A DNA stretch of 18,155 nucleotides from Nitrososphaerales archaeon TH5896 (GCA_014523625.1 JAATVP010000022.1:1-18155), one strand, 5' to 3'; positions 7,365-15,621 are shown, numbered from the stretch's first letter. Translations and numbers: made by a program. The notes: generated from the letters alone by a model not told the origin.

Positions 7365-7795
7365 AACAAGAGCCATTCAACTAATAATCATAACGCAGGT
7401 AAATTTGAATCTGTTCAGTTCGAAATTCCCAGCCAAATTTGCCTGAAAAATTGGACAAATTAATTTCGGATGGGACAGAAAGCTTGTGACATATCTCCAC
7501 ATAGGTTTTCCACCCGTTTACCCCAGTACCGTTAATTGCGTTCTTCGACCTGCGATTAGCAATCATGGACCATTTGCATTTCATTCAAATCAAGTTGGTC
7601 TAAACTTTCTATCTGCGACTATCCTAGTCAGCAGAATATGCAGGTCTCATGCACGCTACCACCGCATATCTTCTTGGGATTTGAGGATAGGCTTTCATAT
7701 CTACCTATAGGGCTGATTACTGTTTTCTAGATCTGGTAGTTATACAGGAGGAATCTCACAAGCTGACGAACGACACAGCATTTTAGTTGAAAGGC

Positions 7796-7834
7796 ATTAA
7801 TGCGGGATGGAAAATTATGAGCTATCCCATTAAT
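7796..7834. promoter_or_regulatory. Inverted repeat upstream of the aIF2-beta gene
   Basis: The left arm ATTAATGCGGGAT (7796-7808) pairs with the right arm ATCCCATTAAT (7824-7834): 11 complementary positions with a 2-base bulge and a 15-base loop. The left arm is also part of a perfect GCATTAATGC palindrome (7794-7803). The repeat ends 46 bp before the ATG, just before the likely TATA region (ACATTAAGTA, about 7848-7857). It may be an operator; function is inference. Confidence 0.33.
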
Positions 7835-7880
7835 TTGATCACAAAGAACATTAAGTACGTTTGAGAAAGGATCTGCGTCA

Positions 7881-8312
7881 ATGAGCGTTCAAACTAAGTC
7901 AGATTACGAAATGTTATTGTCCCGGTTGCGAGATAAATTAGGGAACACTACAAAAAAACAGGCATCGAGACTAGAACTTCCTACTCCCCAAATAATCTGG
8001 GTCGGCCAGCGTACAATTTTTAGGAATTTCATGGACTTTCCTAAAGCGTTAAACAGGGATCCCGAAAAGTTATTGTTATATTTAAACAAAGAGCTTGCTT
8101 CGGCAGGATATATTGCAGGGGAGAGAGTCATATTTTTAGGAAGAAAGGAACCTTCATCCTTTGGAGCATTAATTGATCGATATGTAAAGGATTACCTAAT
8201 CTGTCCCGTTTGTGGAAGCCCAGATACTAGAACTGAAAAGAATAAGAAATTGGGTTTTCTATTATGCGAGGCATGCGGTGCGAAATCGTCCATCAAAGGC
8301 AATTATGCTTGA
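7881..8312 (+). CDS. eif2b: Translation initiation factor 2 subunit beta (aIF2-beta)
   Basis: A 143-residue protein matching the archaeal beta subunit of the heterotrimeric factor that brings initiator Met-tRNA to the small ribosomal subunit. The N-terminal helix (SDYEMLLSRLRDKLG) is the gamma-subunit contact region. The central alpha/beta domain contains GQRTIFRNFMDFPKALNRD and LLLYLNKELASAGYIAG. The C-terminal zinc ribbon has Cys108, Cys111, Cys129 and Cys132 (CPVCGSPDT and CEACGAKSS). Length is typical for the family. The ATG at 7881 fits the family N-terminus. The alpha and gamma subunits are not in this window. Confidence 0.95.
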   Translation: MSVQTKSDYEMLLSRLRDKLGNTTKKQASRLELPTPQIIWVGQRTIFRNFMDFPKALNRDPEKLLLYLNKELASAGYIAGERVIFLGRKEPSSFGALIDRYVKDYLICPVCGSPDTRTEKNKKLGFLLCEACGAKSSIKGNYA

Positions 8313-8314
8313 AT

Positions 8315-8330
8315 CGATATTTGGATATCG
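8315..8330 (+). terminator. Perfect stem-loop just after the aIF2-beta stop
   Basis: CGATAT and ATATCG pair around the loop TTGG, beginning 3 bases after the stop codon. No long T-run follows, so it is not a textbook terminator. It could protect the 3' end of the transcript or contribute to termination. Confidence 0.35.
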
Positions 8331-8513
8331 CTCCCCAGTGGGCAGTCAAATGGCGATGTGGCTACGTGATATAATTAATCGCTCATGGTTTAGGTTTGGC
8401 TAGTTTTCACCATAACCTATCATCCGCGTCCTATCAGCACTTTGCTTTTCCGATTGCGCAGTCAAAGTGAGCATCTAAAAATTGTCTTTCTTGAAATATC
8501 AAGTCCGCTGCGT

Positions 8514-8544
8514 GCCAAATTTGGCCATTTTTGCATAATTATTT
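8514..8544 (+). promoter_or_regulatory. Perfect 12-bp palindrome next to a TATA box
   Basis: GCCAAATTTGGC (8514-8525) is its own reverse complement. About 8 bases downstream lies the TATA-like GCATAATTATTT (8533-8544), centred about 35 bases before the ATG at 8573. A factor bound to the palindrome would sit at the BRE side of the promoter, a place used by archaeal activators. The TATA box overlaps the more upstream in-frame ATG at 8531, which argues against that start. Confidence 0.42.
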
Positions 8545-8572
8545 TTCGCCTAGTGCTAGCAGAAATTTAACA

Positions 8573-8848
8573 ATGGCCTCTAAGTACCGTATCGCTCTGT
8601 ATCTCGCGATGACAGCTATCATGTCTCTCAACCCCGATACAACCTTAGGCACCCAATCACTAGAATCCACGAGTGGATTCTCTACAGGACAGAGTTGGGG
8701 TGCCTTAAGAAAAGCTTGGAAGGGGTACAGAATTGCAAAGGTTCAGGCAGACAATGCTAGAATGACGGAATATGCCACCAAGATACGAAAGATTCAAGGT
8801 GAGCTAGGGATTACAAGATCCACGTTTCCTAATCTAGGCATAGCCTAA
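8573..8848 (+). CDS. Small helical protein with a hydrophobic N-terminus
   Basis: A 91-residue product when started at 8573; an in-frame ATG at 8531 is less likely because the TATA box overlaps it. Residues 3-18 (SKYRIALYLAMTAIMS) form a short hydrophobic stretch that could be a signal or membrane anchor. The rest is an amphipathic, basic alpha-helical segment (WGALRKAWKGYRIAKVQADN, then ARMTEYATKIRKIQGELGI). No catalytic or metal motif is seen. The regular helix pattern and its own promoter make it likely real. Function unknown. Confidence 0.55.
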   Translation: MASKYRIALYLAMTAIMSLNPDTTLGTQSLESTSGFSTGQSWGALRKAWKGYRIAKVQADNARMTEYATKIRKIQGELGITRSTFPNLGIA

Positions 8849-8988
8849 TCTACTTTTTTATGATCCGGCTACTACTCATTCGGCCAGATAATTAATTAAC
8901 TAGAATATACAGTCGAACAGCCACATTTATTCATGCTAATCGATATGTAATTATCTAGCTTTTTCTGTAGGTATTCTTCAAGGTAAAA

Positions 8989-9630
8989 TTGAGCGTAGAG
9001 AATTGCGAAAAGGACAGTGCATCCAATAATGAAGGCGATGAAGAAGTGGAAGTTGTGCAACAACAACCATCTCCACAAGAAGATAAAGGCCAAGAGTATA
9101 TTATTCATCTAGAGAATGAACTTTCGCAGGCCGAGGCAGACCGCCAGAAGGCCAAAGATGAGGCCGATAATAACATGAATAAATTGAGGTATTTGGTGGC
9201 AGATTTTGACAATTATAGAAAACGAATGGAAAGACAAATAGAATCTAAGATAAACCAAGGAAAAGCAGAACTTATTTTAAAGTTTGTTTCTATTCATGAC
9301 GATTTATCTAGGGCTATAGAGACTGCGCAACAAGGCAAATCAGATCAGGTTGTAATACAGGGTCTAGAAGGTATTTTGAGGAACGTCGAGACATTGTTTG
9401 ATGCGGAAGGTGTTAAGGAAATTGAAACTACTGGTACTCCCTTTGATCCCAATATTCACGATGCTATTTCATTCAAATATGATGACACTGTTCCAGAAAA
9501 TACTGTGATCGCGGAAATTAGAAAGGGATACATGATGTCTGACAAAGTATTGAGGCCTAGTTTGGTAGAAATCTCTAAAAGGATAGTTAAAAATAGCGCT
9601 ATTGACAGTAACAAAACAAAAGGAGACTAA
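8989..9630 (+). CDS. grpE: GrpE, nucleotide exchange factor of DnaK
   Basis: 213 residues. GrpE releases ADP from DnaK and so resets the Hsp70 cycle. The N-terminus (1-35) is acidic and disordered, residues 36-80 form the long dimerising coiled coil, followed by DFDNYRKRMERQIE, the four-helix region (FVSIHDDLSRAIE) and the C-terminal beta wing (TGTPFDPNIHDAISF, then IAEIRKGYMMSDKVLRPSLVEIS). There is no ATG in frame before residue 63 and a stop lies about 20 bases upstream, so the start is taken as TTG at 8989. A possible TATA element (TGTAATTATC) is near 8946-8955. First gene of the grpE-dnaK-dnaJ operon; the stop is 6 bases before dnaK. Confidence 0.93.
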   Translation: MSVENCEKDSASNNEGDEEVEVVQQQPSPQEDKGQEYIIHLENELSQAEADRQKAKDEADNNMNKLRYLVADFDNYRKRMERQIESKINQGKAELILKFVSIHDDLSRAIETAQQGKSDQVVIQGLEGILRNVETLFDAEGVKEIETTGTPFDPNIHDAISFKYDDTVPENTVIAEIRKGYMMSDKVLRPSLVEISKRIVKNSAIDSNKTKGD

Positions 9631-9636
9631 GAAGAA

Positions 9637-11550
9637 ATGGGAAAGATTATAGGAATTGATCTTGGAACTAGTAATTCTGCCGCGTCGGCTATGATTGGGG
9701 GTAAACCTTCTATAATACCGGCGGCTGAAGGAACTTCTATTGCAGGTAAGGCGTTTCCGTCTGTTGTCGCCTTTACGAAGGATGGACAATTGTTAGTGGG
9801 AGAACCTGCACGCAGACAAATGATTTCCAATCCAGAAGGCACTGTACTAGCAGCAAAAAGGAAAATGGGAACTGACTTTCGCTTTAGCGTACTTGGAAAA
9901 GAGTATTCCCCCCAGCAGATTTCCGCATTTATTTTGCAAAAAATAAAGAGGGATTCCGAGGCGTTTTTGGGTGAGAGTGTAGACAAAGCAGTGATCACCG
10001 TTCCAGCTTACTTTAACGACAACCAGAGGCAAGCGACCAAAGACGCAGGCGAGATTGCAGGACTCCAAGTAGTCAGGATAATAAATGAACCGACAGCAGC
10101 TTCTCTGGCATTTGGGCTTGATAAGATTCAAAAAGACCTAAAGATCGTTGTATTCGATTTAGGAGGCGGAACACTGGATGTCACTATAATGGAAATGGGA
10201 GGCGGAGTTTTTCAAGTGAAAAGTACTGCAGGGGATACACAGTTAGGCGGGACTGATATGGACAATAAATTGGTAGATTACATTTTACAGGAATTTAGGA
10301 ACCAGTCAGGTTTGGATGTACGTAACGATCGTGCAGCTATGATGCGAGTAAGAGAAGCAGCAGAAAAAGCGAAGATAGAGCTATCAAATATGATTAATAC
10401 TGAAATTAACTTGCCATTCCTCGCATATGATTCTGCTACCGGTCCAAAAAATCTAGTATTACAATTCACTAGAGCAAAAATGGAAGAATTGCTAAGGCCT
10501 ATCATAGAAAGATGTAGGGGTCCAACTATGCAATCGATGCAGGATGCAAAGTTGAGTCCTAATGATATTGATAAAATAATACTGATCGGTGGTCCAACTA
10601 GAATGCCTATGGTTCGTCAATTTGTTGCAACTATCATGGGAAAGGAACCCGAACGAGGTGTGGACCCAATGGAAGCAGTTGCAATGGGTGCTGCCATCCA
10701 GGGAGCTGTTATTTCAGGCGACGTATCCACAGATATATTATTAGTTGATGTAACGCCCTTGACACTTGGAGTGGAAGTTTTGGGTGGCTTAAAGGAAGCC
10801 ATAATTGAACGCAATACAACGATTCCTACCAAAAAGAGTAAAATATTTACTACTGCAGCAGATTATCAAACTGCCGTAACAATACACGTAGTACAAGGAG
10901 AACGAGCTATGGCTGCAGACTGTGTTTCCCTTGGAATGTTCAATCTTTCTGGCATACCACCTGCTCCAAGAGGAGTACCGCAGATCGAAGTCACATTTGA
11001 TATAGATGCGAATGGAATTCTGAATGTTTCAGCCAAAGATCTAGCAACGTCCAAAGAAGCTAAGATAACTATCACTGCAAATACTAAACTCGGCAAGGAT
11101 GACATCGAAAGAATGAAAAAGGACGCCGAGCAGTTTGCTGAAGCAGACAAGAAGAAACGGGAAGAGGCTGAACTTAAGAACGAGGCTGATAATCTTGTCT
11201 ATTCTGCCGAGAAACTTGTTAATCAAGATTTAAAAGACAAGATAAAGCCAGAACAGGTAGAAAGAGTTCAAAAAGCTTCGCAAGAATTGAAAGATGCCTT
11301 AGCATCAAATAACAGTGAGATCACTAAAGCAAAAATGCAGGAATTAAAGAACATATTGGGCGAAATAAGTACTGAAGCATATAGAGCTACAAGTGCAGCA
11401 GCAGCAGCGGCAGCGCCTGGTGCTGGAGGCCAGTCTAGTCAGACAGTAGATGAAGGCGCGTCTAGTGCGAATCAAACTTCGGAGACTAATACCGGCGGTG
11501 GTACTAGTACGGCTACAAATACTCAGCAGCCACCACCACCCCCTCCATAG
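9637..11550 (+). CDS. dnaK: DnaK, Hsp70 chaperone
   Basis: A 637-residue ATP-driven chaperone. The nucleotide-binding domain shows [10 protein letters not shown] (5-14), [22 protein letters not shown] (174-181) and [12 protein letters not shown]. The interdomain linker VDVTPLTLG is at 370-378, followed by the substrate-binding domain ([14 protein letters not shown]) and helical lid. It lacks the roughly 24-residue insertion that proteobacterial DnaK has early in the ATPase domain, as in Gram-positive and archaeal Hsp70s. The end is unusual: from Ser586 an Ala7 run, then a Gly/Ser/Thr/Asn-rich tail closing with QQ and six prolines, with no EEVD-like end. An AGGAG is 11 bases before the ATG. 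Archaeal dnaK is generally thought to have been acquired from bacteria. Confidence 0.97.
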   Translation: MGKIIGIDLGTSNSAASAMIGGKPSIIPAAEGTSIAGKAFPSVVAFTKDGQLLVGEPARRQMISNPEGTVLAAKRKMGTDFRFSVLGKEYSPQQISAFILQKIKRDSEAFLGESVDKAVITVPAYFNDNQRQATKDAGEIAGLQVVRIINEPTAASLAFGLDKIQKDLKIVVFDLGGGTLDVTIMEMGGGVFQVKSTAGDTQLGGTDMDNKLVDYILQEFRNQSGLDVRNDRAAMMRVREAAEKAKIELSNMINTEINLPFLAYDSATGPKNLVLQFTRAKMEELLRPIIERCRGPTMQSMQDAKLSPNDIDKIILIGGPTRMPMVRQFVATIMGKEPERGVDPMEAVAMGAAIQGAVISGDVSTDILLVDVTPLTLGVEVLGGLKEAIIERNTTIPTKKSKIFTTAADYQTAVTIHVVQGERAMAADCVSLGMFNLSGIPPAPRGVPQIEVTFDIDANGILNVSAKDLATSKEAKITITANTKLGKDDIERMKKDAEQFAEADKKKREEAELKNEADNLVYSAEKLVNQDLKDKIKPEQVERVQKASQELKDALASNNSEITKAKMQELKNILGEISTEAYRATSAAAAAAAPGAGGQSSQTVDEGASSANQTSETNTGGGTSTATNTQQPPPPPP

Positions 11551-11612
11551 TTATTGTTCATTGAATGCTACAGAAAGGATTACTCATGCTGATATGAGAA
11601 GGCGACAAACAA

Positions 11613-12743
11613 ATGGCTAGCAAACGAGACTATTATGAAGTACTTGGTGTACCTAAGAATGCAGAGAAAGGGGATATCAAGAGCGCCTATAGAAAGCTAG
11701 CATTACAATACCATCCGGATAGAAATAAATCTGCTGGCGCGGAGGAACGTTTTAAGGAAATTTCAGAAGCATACGCAGTTCTATCTGATGACGACAAACG
11801 GAAGCGATACGATACGTATGGTCATCTCGGAACTGAAGAGGTATTCAGAGGCTCCGAGGCCAACTTTGAAGAGATCTTTAAAGATATGGGTTTTGGGGGA
11901 TTCAGAGACATTTTCGAGCAATTCTTTGGATCTAGGGGCGGCTTTGCAAGAGGTTCGTCAGATCCGTTCGGATTCGGATTCAATTTTGGCGGTGGAAGAC
12001 AGAAAGGCCGCGATATTCTGTACGACATCGATCTTTCGTTAGAAGATGTTTTGAAAGGCAAGAAAGACGAAATAGAACTGCCTAAAATGGATAGCTGTAC
12101 AAATTGTAGCGGAACTGGTGCCGCACCAGGCACAAAGCCGCGAAAATGCACAGTATGTAACGGTCAGGGACAGACCAGGAGAGTGTACAGTCAGAATCGG
12201 TTTTCCACGTTTGTATCATTGGAGCCATGCCGTACGTGTCACGGAGAAGGTGAAATAATTGAAAGGCCATGTGGGGCATGTAATGGATCGGGTAATATCA
12301 GAACTACAAAAAAGCTACGACTGGAAATTCCGCGCGGAGTAGAGGATGGGATGACTCTTCAACTGCATGGCGAGGGAGAGCCCACAGAGAATGGAATGCC
12401 CGGCGATCTTCTCATAAGAACTCATGTTAGACCACATCCAGAGTTACAAAGACTCGAAGATGGTCACCTCTTAACCAATCAGAATCTAAGTTTTACCGAC
12501 CTAGCTTTGGGAACTGAAATAAGGGTTCCGACACTTGAAGGGCAAGAGAAAGTCAAGATCTCCCCAGGAACGCAACCAAATTCAGTCATAAAGCTAAAGG
12601 GCAAAGGTCTCCCAAGATATGGCGGTTATGGAAGAGGAGATGAGCTTGTAAGAATAAATGTAAAGGTGCCAACCAAAATAAATGACGCTCAAAAGGCGCT
12701 GCTCAAGGAATTGGATAGAGAGTTAAGAATGACTGGATCTTGA
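11613..12743 (+). CDS. dnaJ: DnaJ, type I Hsp40 co-chaperone
   Basis: A 376-residue J-protein that delivers substrates to DnaK and stimulates its ATPase. The J domain (1-70) carries the essential HPD at 34-36. A Gly/Phe-rich region spans about 90-130. The zinc-binding region has four CxxCxGxG repeats starting at Cys162, Cys179, Cys206 and Cys220. The 27-residue step between the second and third repeats is longer than the 22 of E. coli DnaJ. Two beta-barrel substrate domains and the [12 protein letters not shown] block follow. Length is canonical. It lies 62 bases after dnaK on the same strand, with no convincing promoter between them. Confidence 0.97.
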   Translation: MASKRDYYEVLGVPKNAEKGDIKSAYRKLALQYHPDRNKSAGAEERFKEISEAYAVLSDDDKRKRYDTYGHLGTEEVFRGSEANFEEIFKDMGFGGFRDIFEQFFGSRGGFARGSSDPFGFGFNFGGGRQKGRDILYDIDLSLEDVLKGKKDEIELPKMDSCTNCSGTGAAPGTKPRKCTVCNGQGQTRRVYSQNRFSTFVSLEPCRTCHGEGEIIERPCGACNGSGNIRTTKKLRLEIPRGVEDGMTLQLHGEGEPTENGMPGDLLIRTHVRPHPELQRLEDGHLLTNQNLSFTDLALGTEIRVPTLEGQEKVKISPGTQPNSVIKLKGKGLPRYGGYGRGDELVRINVKVPTKINDAQKALLKELDRELRMTGS

Positions 12744-13332
12744 AAATTGCAGTGCATCGGCTAATCATCTATTGTGATGCCTCCACTATCTAGGCGGTAT
12801 AGTAGTATCTACTCGAATAGATAGCATCCTTGACTCGGAGGAGGGAATGTAATAAATATTCTTTGCCTTGGAGATCGACCTATTCAAATTGAAAAAAATG
12901 AATATCAGTTCATCTTAACAAAGATGCTAATGCCAGATCTGATTAAAGAAGTTCGATTTGTTCAACTAAAGCTGAAAAGGGTAACAATCCTGTATTTTCT
13001 AGCGAGTCTTTCTGATGGAACCTCTTCAGAACTCGGCTTATATAGGCATTGAAGGTAAAGAACATTGTAATGAAGATATCTGAAGCGGACCATTTGTCCC
13101 AACAGGAACTAAATATCAACTGGACGATGCCATTCAACGAGAAAGACCATAATAAGAACTAGAATAGTGATAAAAATGCTAAAAATTGTAGTCAACGAAA
13201 TATCAAAAAGACAGATGCAAGACAAATCCATTTGAAGCGGGATCGAATACTTGAACGCTATTCATTATTCGCCGCACAATGTAAAATTGAATATAGCCTC
13301 AGTCAAGATTGAAGCTGGAGTTGGCATGGTTC
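12744..13332. other. Intergenic region after dnaJ, with a hairpin and an unsupported frame
   Basis: TATCTA-CTCGAA-TAGATA forms a stem at 12806-12823, and CTATCTA at 12786-12792 can instead pair with TAGATAG at 12818-12824, so two folds compete. A plus-strand frame is open from about 12832 to a TGA near 13052 and looks mildly protein-like, but it has no good start codon; it may be a relic. A GGAGGAGGG-like sequence precedes an ATG immediately followed by TAA (12847-12852). TTGAATATA at 13287-13295 may be the TATA box of the next gene. Confidence 0.4.
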
Positions 13333-14268
13333 ATGAATGTGATTGAAGCTTCAGAATTAACAAAATCCTATAAGGGTTCCAAACACCCCGCCTTGAATGA
13401 TATCTCACTGAGTATCGATTCAAAACAGATATTTACAATGTTGGGCAGAAACGGAGCTGGAAAGACTACCTTTGTAAGAATTTGTGCTACTCAACTCATG
13501 CCCACATCAGGTAGAATTTTCGTTCTTGGTCATGACATCATAAAGCATCCCGACAGGGTCCGAAACCAAATTTCTGCAATCCCTCAGGAAGGCAGACCAC
13601 TGAGAGCACTAACGCCTTGGGATCATGTGTATAATTGGTTAAGAATCAGAGGAGAAAGCAGTGAAATCGCCAAGGAAAAAGCTGTGCAAATCCTAATGAA
13701 GTTAGATCTTTATGATGCTAGGGATGTTCCTGCTATGAATTTGTCAGGCGGTATGAAGCAAAAGATCCTTGTTGCAATGGCTTTAGCACCTGACGCCCAA
13801 TTGCTATTTCTAGATGAGCCAACTATAGGCCTAGATCCGGTTTCCCGTCGACAGGTATGGTCGGCAATCAAGGAATGGAAAGATCAGGACAGAACAATTC
13901 TGTTGACGACTCACTATATGGATGAGGCAGAACTTCTTGCGGACTATATTGTAATAATTGATAAAGGAAATATTATAGCAAAGGGTACTATGAACGAGCT
14001 TCGCAAGATCGTTCCCTATGAACTTAGAATTGATGTACCAAAAATCAACCTGGATAAGAGTCTAATGTCTTTAGGCTCTGTTGTGGATCCAGGAGCTAAT
14101 TTTGTTAGAATCTTTGCCTATGAAACTGACGCGGAGAAGATTTATGAAAAGGCGTTAAAGATGAATATTCAATTTACCGTTTCACCCATAACCCTCGATG
14201 ATGTTTTCGTATATCTTGTTGGAAACAAAAACAATGAAAATCGAATCAAGTCAGGGAACGAAATATAG
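13333..14268 (+). CDS. ABC-2 type transporter ATP-binding protein (DrrA/CcmA-like), without adjacent permease
   Basis: 311 residues from the ATG at 13333; an in-frame TTG at 13309 would add 8. GGAG at 13317-13320 is a plausible ribosome-binding site. Motifs, numbered from the ATG, are Walker A GRNGAGKTT (38-46, with Arg at a place that is usually Pro), signature LSGGMKQKI, Walker B LLFLDEPTIGLD and H-loop TTHYMDEAE. The roughly 80-residue C-terminal extension is typical of DrrA-type exporters. Such ATPases drive export of drugs, lipids or polysaccharide through an ABC-2 permease, normally the next gene. Here the next gene is convergent dtxR, so any partner is encoded elsewhere or lost. Confidence 0.88.
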   Translation: MNVIEASELTKSYKGSKHPALNDISLSIDSKQIFTMLGRNGAGKTTFVRICATQLMPTSGRIFVLGHDIIKHPDRVRNQISAIPQEGRPLRALTPWDHVYNWLRIRGESSEIAKEKAVQILMKLDLYDARDVPAMNLSGGMKQKILVAMALAPDAQLLFLDEPTIGLDPVSRRQVWSAIKEWKDQDRTILLTTHYMDEAELLADYIVIIDKGNIIAKGTMNELRKIVPYELRIDVPKINLDKSLMSLGSVVDPGANFVRIFAYETDAEKIYEKALKMNIQFTVSPITLDDVFVYLVGNKNNENRIKSGNEI

Positions 14269-14322
14269 TTTCTTATTGCAGCTAGAGTTTATACTGGTAA
14301 TCTGGCTGGGATCAGTTTACCA

Positions 14323-14802
14323 TCATCTGCAACACCTTCCTAAAGGAATTCGATGGTCATGTGGACACTTCCTCGGATGCTTTAGGAGAGTGCACAAGGC
14401 ATCTGTAAAAATCTGTTTCATATGATGCTCAATTCCACAGACCATTTCTTCGTCTATTTCTATCTTTAATGAATCTCTCATCAACACTTCCAGTAGTCGT
14501 GTATTTCGAATCATCTGTTTACCTATGCGTTCTCCTTCAGTAGTCATCCTTACCATGTTGCCTTTGCTATATTCTACTAAATTACCTTCGTCAAGTTTGC
14601 GCAACATCTGAACTACGGATGGTTGCTTGACATTCAGCAACTTTGCAATTGAGCTAACCTTGACCTCTTCCCCTCTTTCGCGAATATACCATATAGCCTT
14701 AAGGTACATTTCAACATGTTCAGATTCCGCAGTGCCGATGTAGAGCTCTTCTTCCCCCAATACTCTTTCCTTTTTTGAACTTCTTGTTGAGAATGTCCTC
14801 AA
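14323..14802 (-). CDS. DtxR-family metal-dependent transcriptional regulator
   Basis: 159 residues: a winged-helix DNA-binding domain (TAESEHVEMYLKAIW, VSSIAKLLNVKQPSVVQML) and a dimerisation/metal domain, without the SH3-like third domain. By-eye alignment to DtxR puts Met32, Cys122, Glu125 and His126 at the primary-site ligands Met10, Cys102, Glu105 and His106; Cys rather than Glu at 122 points to iron rather than manganese. The ancillary-site residues His79 and His98 correspond to Thr101 and Glu118, so that site looks altered. The C-terminus has extra Cys/His (KCPHDHRIPLGRCC). The start is TTG at 14802; another in-frame TTG at 14760 is possible. A perfect dyad lies 49-71 bp upstream, suggesting autoregulation. 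Confidence 0.88.
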   Translation of the reverse strand: MRTFSTRSSKKERVLGEEELYIGTAESEHVEMYLKAIWYIRERGEEVKVSSIAKLLNVKQPSVVQMLRKLDEGNLVEYSKGNMVRMTTEGERIGKQMIRNTRLLEVLMRDSLKIEIDEEMVCGIEHHMKQIFTDALCTLLKHPRKCPHDHRIPLGRCCR

Positions 14803-14845
14803 TGGTTACCTTTTACAGTTTGTAGACTATTTGTTATTAACTTTG

Positions 14846-14873
14846 TGTATATTTCCGAACGTGCATCGGAAAT
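14846..14873 (-). promoter_or_regulatory. Probable dtxR promoter with an 8+7+8 inverted-repeat operator
   Basis: ATTTCCGA (14851-14858) and TCGGAAAT (14866-14873) are exact reverse complements separated by 7 bases. On the minus strand the proximal arm runs directly into a TATA-like AAATATACAC (about 14845-14854), which would place transcription start near 14824 and leave about 22 bases of leader. A dimer bound there would block TBP/TFB. By my estimate, a dyad this perfect is unlikely (a few percent) in any given 250-bp promoter region. Confidence 0.6.
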
Positions 14874-15057
14874 CATTTTTTGATTGAAAAAGAACTTTTT
14901 GAATCGACAAAGTATTGCCTCAAGCAGTTGGTTTGAGAGTATGAGAACATGGTTTCTAAATGATACTCATCACTCTTTGGTCTTGATGCACAATAAGTCG
15001 AACTTCTTACTCTGAGATGGCATAATCTTCTAATAGCACTTTAGTCTATCTAAGTAT

Positions 15058-15411
15058 ATGTCTCAGAAACATATTCTTGTTTCTAAGAAGAGGCATGAAC
15101 TCAGCTTGGATACTTTATCCCCTAAATGGGCGAAGCGGCTAAGCCAACCACTTCCTATGGTGTTTTCCCTTAGATGGCTTGGATATTACTCTGAAATTAG
15201 GAGTGCGTCGCGATGCGTAGTAGGGGAAGCACACGGCTTCTCTTCATCTTACTTCAAAACATGCCCAGAATGCAACAGATTTAGCATAAGATTCATGTAT
15301 TCATTTCTAATACACTCCGAATCCAGATTGGAGAAAAATAAGCTGATGTTTGTACATCATTGGAATGAGCAGCATGTACCGATTGATCACAATTACAGTT
15401 TTGAGACCTAG
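15058..15411 (+). CDS. Small Cys/His-rich protein, possibly zinc-binding
   Basis: 117 residues, divergent from dtxR. The N-terminal third is basic (KKRHELS, WAKRLSQPLP). The core carries Cys53, His59, Cys69 and Cys72 (CVVGEAHGFSSSYFKTCPEC), then a helical aromatic segment and a FVHHWNEQH block with His101 and His106. CxxC followed 28 residues later by HxxxxH resembles a zinc-finger arrangement, and the conserved-looking VGEAHGF and HWNEQH blocks suggest a true protein family. A shorter start at Met34 is possible. A T6 run at 15488-15493 could terminate it. Function unknown; regulation together with dtxR is inferred from the divergent layout. Confidence 0.55.
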   Translation: MSQKHILVSKKRHELSLDTLSPKWAKRLSQPLPMVFSLRWLGYYSEIRSASRCVVGEAHGFSSSYFKTCPECNRFSIRFMYSFLIHSESRLEKNKLMFVHHWNEQHVPIDHNYSFET

Positions 15412-15436
15412 TAAGCGATCGGGATAAGATAGATTT

Positions 15437-15448
15437 AATCGTACGATT
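15437..15448. repeat. Perfect 12-bp palindrome between convergent genes
   Basis: AATCGTACGATT equals its reverse complement. It lies 26 bases after the stop of the Cys/His protein, in the gap before the convergent thermosome gene. Possible protein-binding site or small terminator element; about four such 12-bp palindromes are expected by chance in a window this long. Confidence 0.3.
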
Positions 15449-15621
15449 CGATTGCGCCCCCGATATGGATTATTCTTGGCGCTAGAGTTTTTTCTGCCGC
15501 AGCGAATTAGATACCTCCTCATGTTTTTGATTGCGGTTAGCCATCAACCCCACAAAAAAACGATCTATTAGCGACTGGAGAAGTTAAATTTTTTGAATAT
15601 CTGTAAAGAATTGCTTTGCCC

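Larger units (their letters stand above)
7048..7880. other. 833-bp intergenic region rich in dyads, no gene assigned
   Basis: The largest gap in the window. The best frames are a minus-strand 67 codons (7381-7584), with a stop immediately before its ATG, and an overlapping plus-strand 74 codons (7486-7710). They oppose each other, match nothing I know, and neither is supported. Dyads include ACGATT/AATCGT (7177-7197), AAGAGT-TCGGAT-ACTCTT (7304-7321), an 18-bp imperfect palindrome (7347-7364) and the longer inverted repeat at 7796-7834. No tRNA or rRNA pattern was found. An untranslated RNA or gene relics are possible. Confidence 0.4.

Noticed and set aside
7410..7440. GTTCGAAATTCCCAGCC resembles a tRNA T-arm
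   Set aside because: The loop is wrong for GTTCGAATCC, and no acceptor, D-arm or anticodon stem can be built around it.
7381..7710. Opposing 67-codon (minus) and 74-codon (plus) frames in the large gap
   Set aside because: They overlap on opposite strands and match no known family, and the minus one has a stop directly before its ATG. Neither is supported over chance.
12832..13054. Plus-strand open stretch after dnaJ with protein-like composition
   Set aside because: No usable start codon near its beginning and no recognised motif; kept only as a note in the intergenic entry.
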